A stretch of DNA of 64,000 bases, taken from Shimia sp022448905 (GTDB lineage Bacteria; Pseudomonadota; Alphaproteobacteria; Rhodobacterales; Rhodobacteraceae). The notes beneath the pieces are model-generated. The model ran no database searches. It had not been told where the DNA came from and saw nothing but the letters and a program-made list of their open reading frames with translations. The stretch's first letter is position 1. Each line of letters starts with the position of its first letter. The stretch spans positions 2,232,001 through 2,296,000 of the forward strand of contig NZ_CP138953.1 of assembly GCF_047126315.1 (NCBI RefSeq), read 5' to 3'. Positions 60,977 to 64,000 of the stretch are shown here, in pieces. A program made the translations under genes and the position numbers.

Positions 60977-61981
60977 ATGAAATTTCTGACAACTGCTGCC
61001 ACCGCGCTGGCGCTGACCGTGACCGGGGCGAGCTTTGCGTCCGCAGCTTGTGACGACGGCGAGATCGTTGTGAAGTTCAGCCACGTGACCAACACTGACA
61101 AGCACCCCAAAGGGATTGCCGCGTCGTTGCTGGAAAAGCGCGTGAACGAAGAGATGAACGGCAAGATGTGCATGGAGGTTTTCCCGAACTCCACGCTCTA
61201 CAACGACAACAAAGTTCTGGAAGCGATGCTGCAGGGCGACGTTCAACTGGCCGCACCTTCGCTGTCCAAGTTTGAAAAGTTCACCAAGCAGTTCCGCCTG
61301 TTTGACTTGCCATTCATGTTCAAAGACGTGGCCGCTGTGGACGCGTTCCAAGCGTCTGACAACGGTCAAGCGATGCTGGACAGCATGCAGCGCCGCGGCC
61401 TGCAGGGTCTGGGCTACTGGCACAACGGCATGAAGCAGATGTCCGCAAACGTGCCGCTGAACGTGCCTTCGGATGCCAACGGTCTGAAGTTCCGCGTACA
61501 GTCTTCTGACGTGCTGGTTGCACAAATGGAAGCCATGGGTGGCTCCCCACAGAAGATGGCCTTCTCCGAAGTGTATGGCGCGCTGCAGCAGGGCGTTGTG
61601 GACGGTCAGGAAAACACCTGGTCCAACATCTACGGCAAGAAGTTCTTCGAAGTGCAGGACGGTGTGACCGAAACCAACCACGGCATTCTGGACTATTTGG
61701 TTGTGGCTTCCGTGGACTGGCTCGACAGCCTGCCAGCGGATGTGCGTGAAGAATTCCTGACCATCTTCAACGAAGTAACCGCCACCCGGAACGCAGAATC
61801 CTATGCGGTGAACCAAGCGGCGAAGCAGTCCATCATCGACGCCGGTGGCACCATCCGCACTCTGGGCGCGGCACAGCGCGAAGAGTGGGTAAACACCATG
61901 AAGCCGGTATGGGACAAGTTCTCCGACGATGTGGGTCAAGAGAACATTGATGCGGCACAGGCGATCAACGCCTCCATGTAA
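60977..61981 (+). CDS. dctP: TRAP transporter substrate-binding protein DctP
   Basis: A 334-aa periplasmic solute receptor for C4-dicarboxylate-type acids. It has a signal peptide (ending SFASA-ACDDG), EIVVKFSHVTNTDKHPKGIAA at the N-terminus and the conserved Arg of LKFRVQSSDVLVAQMEAMGG, which binds the substrate carboxylate. GVVDGQENTWSNIYGKKFFEVQ is the dimer/hinge region typical of DctP. GGGAGGAAAC precedes the ATG at 60977. Malate, fumarate or succinate are likely ligands by family, but related TRAP receptors bind other acids. Confidence 0.95.
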   Translation: MKFLTTAATALALTVTGASFASAACDDGEIVVKFSHVTNTDKHPKGIAASLLEKRVNEEMNGKMCMEVFPNSTLYNDNKVLEAMLQGDVQLAAPSLSKFEKFTKQFRLFDLPFMFKDVAAVDAFQASDNGQAMLDSMQRRGLQGLGYWHNGMKQMSANVPLNVPSDANGLKFRVQSSDVLVAQMEAMGGSPQKMAFSEVYGALQQGVVDGQENTWSNIYGKKFFEVQDGVTETNHGILDYLVVASVDWLDSLPADVREEFLTIFNEVTATRNAESYAVNQAAKQSIIDAGGTIRTLGAAQREEWVNTMKPVWDKFSDDVGQENIDAAQAINASM

Positions 61982-62009
61982 GTCTTTGACTTAACTTAAA
62001 ATCACAGAG

Positions 62010-62039
62010 CGGGCGGGCCGCAAATGGCCCGCCCGTTTT
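62010..62039 (+). terminator. Hairpin between dctP and dctQ (attenuating terminator)
   Basis: A perfect 10-bp stem CGGGCGGGCC / GGCCCGCCCG with a GCAAAT loop is followed by TTTT. Placed inside the operon, it likely lets only part of transcription continue into the permease genes, giving more receptor than permease. Confidence 0.85.
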
Positions 62040-62070
62040 GCAAACAAAAACACTCACGGGACGCGGGACA

Positions 62071-62736
62071 ATGCAAACCAAGCATACCTTTGTGGACCGG
62101 ATTGAAGAAACGCTGATCGCGTTTTTTCTGGGCATGATGACATTGATTACCTTTGCCAATGTGATTGCCCGGTTCGGTTTTAACTCCAACATTCTATGGG
62201 CCTTGGAAGCGACCGTCTTCCTGTTTGCCTGGCTGGTGCTTCTGGGCGCCTCTTATGCGGTCAAGAAACATGCGCATCTGGGCGTGGATGTGATCATCAA
62301 TATGGTCAGCCCGGCCGTGGCGCGCATCATTGGCCTGATCGCGGCGGCGGCCTGTCTGGCCTATGCGGTGCTGATGCTGAAAGGCGCCTATGACTACTGG
62401 GCGGTTTTTGCAGACCTGCCGCCAACCTCCGGCCGCTGGTTCCCGACCGGGTTTGCCGAGAAGTTCCGCAGCCAGTCCTTCTATGAGGTGCAGGACGTGC
62501 CGATGATTGGCATGTTCCAGTTCCTTGAGGACCTGATCAACTACGGCGATGAGTACGAAAAGCTGCCCAAAGTGGTGCCGTATATCGTGCTGCCAATTGG
62601 CATGCTGCTGCTGACCTATCGCTTCTTCCAAGCGACCATGCAGATTTTCCGCGGTCAGACCGACCGTCTAGTGGCGAGCCACGAGGTGGAAGACGAAATT
62701 GAAGAAGTGCGTGCACTTCAAGGGGAGCACGACTGA
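62071..62736 (+). CDS. dctQ: TRAP transporter small permease DctQ
   Basis: A 221-aa small membrane subunit with four transmembrane helices and the family segments FANVIARFGFNSNILWALEATVFLFAWLVLLGASYA and AHLGVDVII. It bridges the receptor and the large permease DctM. The start at 62071 is chosen because the DctQ N-terminus begins there; an ATG-like position 11 codons earlier lies in the terminator T-run. Its stop overlaps the dctM ATG by one base. Confidence 0.92.
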   Translation: MQTKHTFVDRIEETLIAFFLGMMTLITFANVIARFGFNSNILWALEATVFLFAWLVLLGASYAVKKHAHLGVDVIINMVSPAVARIIGLIAAAACLAYAVLMLKGAYDYWAVFADLPPTSGRWFPTGFAEKFRSQSFYEVQDVPMIGMFQFLEDLINYGDEYEKLPKVVPYIVLPIGMLLLTYRFFQATMQIFRGQTDRLVASHEVEDEIEEVRALQGEHD

Positions 62737-64000
62737 TGGAAGTTGTTCTACTATTCTCCATGGTCATTGGCCTCCTGCTGATCGGTGTGCCGATCGCGGT
62801 GTCCCTTGGCCTCAGCTCGATCCTGTTCTTGCTGTTCTTCTCTGATGCCACATTGGCCTCGGTCGCAGGCACGCTGTTTGAAGCATTTGAAGGCCACTTC
62901 ACCCTGCTGGCGATCCCGTTCTTCATTCTGGCGTCGTCCTTCATGACCACAGGTGGTGTGGCGCGGCGGATCATCCGCTTCTCCATCGCCTGTGTCGGCC
63001 ATTTGCCGGGCGGTTTGGCGATTGCGGGCGTATTTGCCTGTATGATGTTTGCGGCCTTGTCTGGCTCCTCGCCCGCAACCGTTGTGGCCATCGGCTCCAT
63101 TGTGATCGCGGGCATGCGTCAGGTGGGGTATTCCAAGGAGTTTGCTGCCGGTGTGATCTGTAACGCGGGTACTTTGGGCATCCTGATCCCGCCGTCCATC
63201 GTGATGGTGGTCTATGCGGCGGCTGTGGAAGTCTCCGTGGGCCGGATGTTCCTTGCGGGTGTGATCCCGGGCCTGATGGCAGGTCTGATGCTGATGATCA
63301 CCATCTACGTGATGGCGAAGGTCAAGAACCTGCCAAAAGGAGACTGGCTGGGCTGGGGCGAGATCTTTGCCTCCGGTCGCGATGCTGCCTTTGGCCTGTT
63401 CCTGATCGTGATCATTCTGGGTGGCATCTACGGCGGTGTGTTCACACCTACCGAGGCGGCAGCTGTTGCTGCGGTCTATGCCTTCCTGATCGCCTGCTTT
63501 GTCTACAAAGACATGGGGCCATTGGCGGCGGAGAACAACGGTGGCCAGAAAGTCTCCCTGTTCAAAAAGCCTTACGCGTTGCTCACGGCTTTTGTGCATG
63601 GCGACACCAAACATACGCTGTTTGAAGCGGGCAAGCTGACCATCACACTGCTGTTTGTGATCGCCAACGCACTGATCCTGAAGCATGTTTTGACCGAGCA
63701 GCAAGTGCCGCAGCAGATCGCAGGTGCGATGCTGGACGCGGGCTTTGGTCCGGTGATGTTCTTGATTGTGGTGAACGTGATCTTGCTGATTGGTGGGCAG
63801 TTCATGGAGCCATCTGGCCTCCTGGTGATTGTGGCGCCGCTGGTGTTCCCGATTGCCATTGAGCTGGGCATTGATCCGATCCACCTGGGCATCATTATGG
63901 TGGTCAACATGGAGATCGGGATGATCACGCCGCCGGTGGGGCTCAACCTGTTTGTGACTTCTGGGGTTGCCGGGATGCCGATGATGTCTGTGGTACGCGC
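62736..64000 (+). CDS. dctM: TRAP transporter large permease DctM (3' truncated)
   Basis: The reading frame is open from the ATG at 62736 to the window end (421 full codons), just short of a typical ~440-aa DctM. The protein begins MEVVLLFSMVIGLLLIGVPIAVSLG and has the family hallmarks FAALSGSSPATVVAIGSIV, AGTLGILIPPSIVMVVYA, GVFTPTEAAAVAAVYA and MEIGMITPPVGLNLFV. It is the sodium-coupled import channel of the TRAP system. The end of the gene is outside the window. AGGGGAG lies upstream. Confidence 0.96.
   Translation, partial: MEVVLLFSMVIGLLLIGVPIAVSLGLSSILFLLFFSDATLASVAGTLFEAFEGHFTLLAIPFFILASSFMTTGGVARRIIRFSIACVGHLPGGLAIAGVFACMMFAALSGSSPATVVAIGSIVIAGMRQVGYSKEFAAGVICNAGTLGILIPPSIVMVVYAAAVEVSVGRMFLAGVIPGLMAGLMLMITIYVMAKVKNLPKGDWLGWGEIFASGRDAAFGLFLIVIILGGIYGGVFTPTEAAAVAAVYAFLIACFVYKDMGPLAAENNGGQKVSLFKKPYALLTAFVHGDTKHTLFEAGKLTITLLFVIANALILKHVLTEQQVPQQIAGAMLDAGFGPVMFLIVVNVILLIGGQFMEPSGLLVIVAPLVFPIAIELGIDPIHLGIIMVVNMEIGMITPPVGLNLFVTSGVAGMPMMSVVR

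Noticed and set aside
62751..63884. 377-codon minus-strand open frame at the right end
   Set aside because: It is antisense to dctM, which is open on the plus strand to the window edge with all family motifs. Its Asp/His/Gln/Arg-rich product is a shadow.

Overview
This 64 kb window is a chromosomal segment of an alphaproteobacterium, most likely a marine Rhodobacteraceae (Roseobacter-group) species. The FtsZ tail ending in IPAFLRRQAN, the lpxC-bamD-recN order, cobST-type aerobic cobaltochelatase, a UDP-sulfoquinovose synthase, pntAB, an FMN-riboswitch-controlled EamA transporter and a dctPQM TRAP transporter all fit that group. No rRNA, tRNA, CRISPR, phage or IS element was recognised. FtsZ is cut by the left edge and DctM by the right edge.

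Layout. 1-6 kb (+): ftsZ 3' end, lpxC, bamD, recN and a ClC chloride channel homologue. 6-14 kb (mostly -): a DUF3299/FtsX-permease/ATPase operon, DUF427, an aminopeptidase P, cobT and cobS. 14-20 kb: a mixed-strand regulatory stretch between cobS and dnaJ/bolA. It holds a Tat-exported MsrB, an atypical response regulator with a small overlapping ORF, an AraC regulator, a ribbon-helix-helix/uncharacterised-protein pair behind a perfect palindrome, and a membrane adenylate cyclase with a CxxCH haem motif. 20-31 kb: DUF4177 protein, methyltransferase, thioesterase, a lipoprotein subtilase autotransporter, gatB, two uncharacterised proteins, an SDR and pepN. 31-41 kb: malate synthase G, a PuuD-like amidotransferase, sqdB, an SDR, an ICMT-like methyltransferase and pntAB. 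41-45 kb: a ribN-type riboflavin transporter under an FMN riboswitch, a MerR/CMD pair with a textbook MerR promoter, and DUF3422. 45-49 kb: ihfB, lapA, trpF and trpB, with a LysR gene and a small unknown gene lying between the two trp genes. 49-52 kb: small unknown genes, then two secreted proteins with very long poly-aspartate tails followed by a membrane-tethered LuxR-type regulator. 52-60 kb: IsdG-like monooxygenase, DUF2237, FAD oxidoreductase, divergent LysR/SDR/DUF4345, a serine hydrolase, DUF2332-pth and a desaturase with the histidine boxes of sphingolipid desaturases. 61-64 kb: dctP-dctQ-dctM behind paired DctD-like sites.

Most genes are housekeeping or common Rhodobacteraceae genes in short operons separated by clear hairpin terminators. 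The best candidates for undescribed biology are the poly-Asp/LuxR cluster (49.85-51.64 kb), the palindrome-RHH-unknown module (16.94-17.62 kb), the haem-type cyclase, and the response regulator whose phospho-acceptor Asp is Glu. Starts were moved inside longer reading frames where a Shine-Dalgarno site, signal peptide or family N-terminus decided it. All family assignments come from reading motifs, not from database searches.
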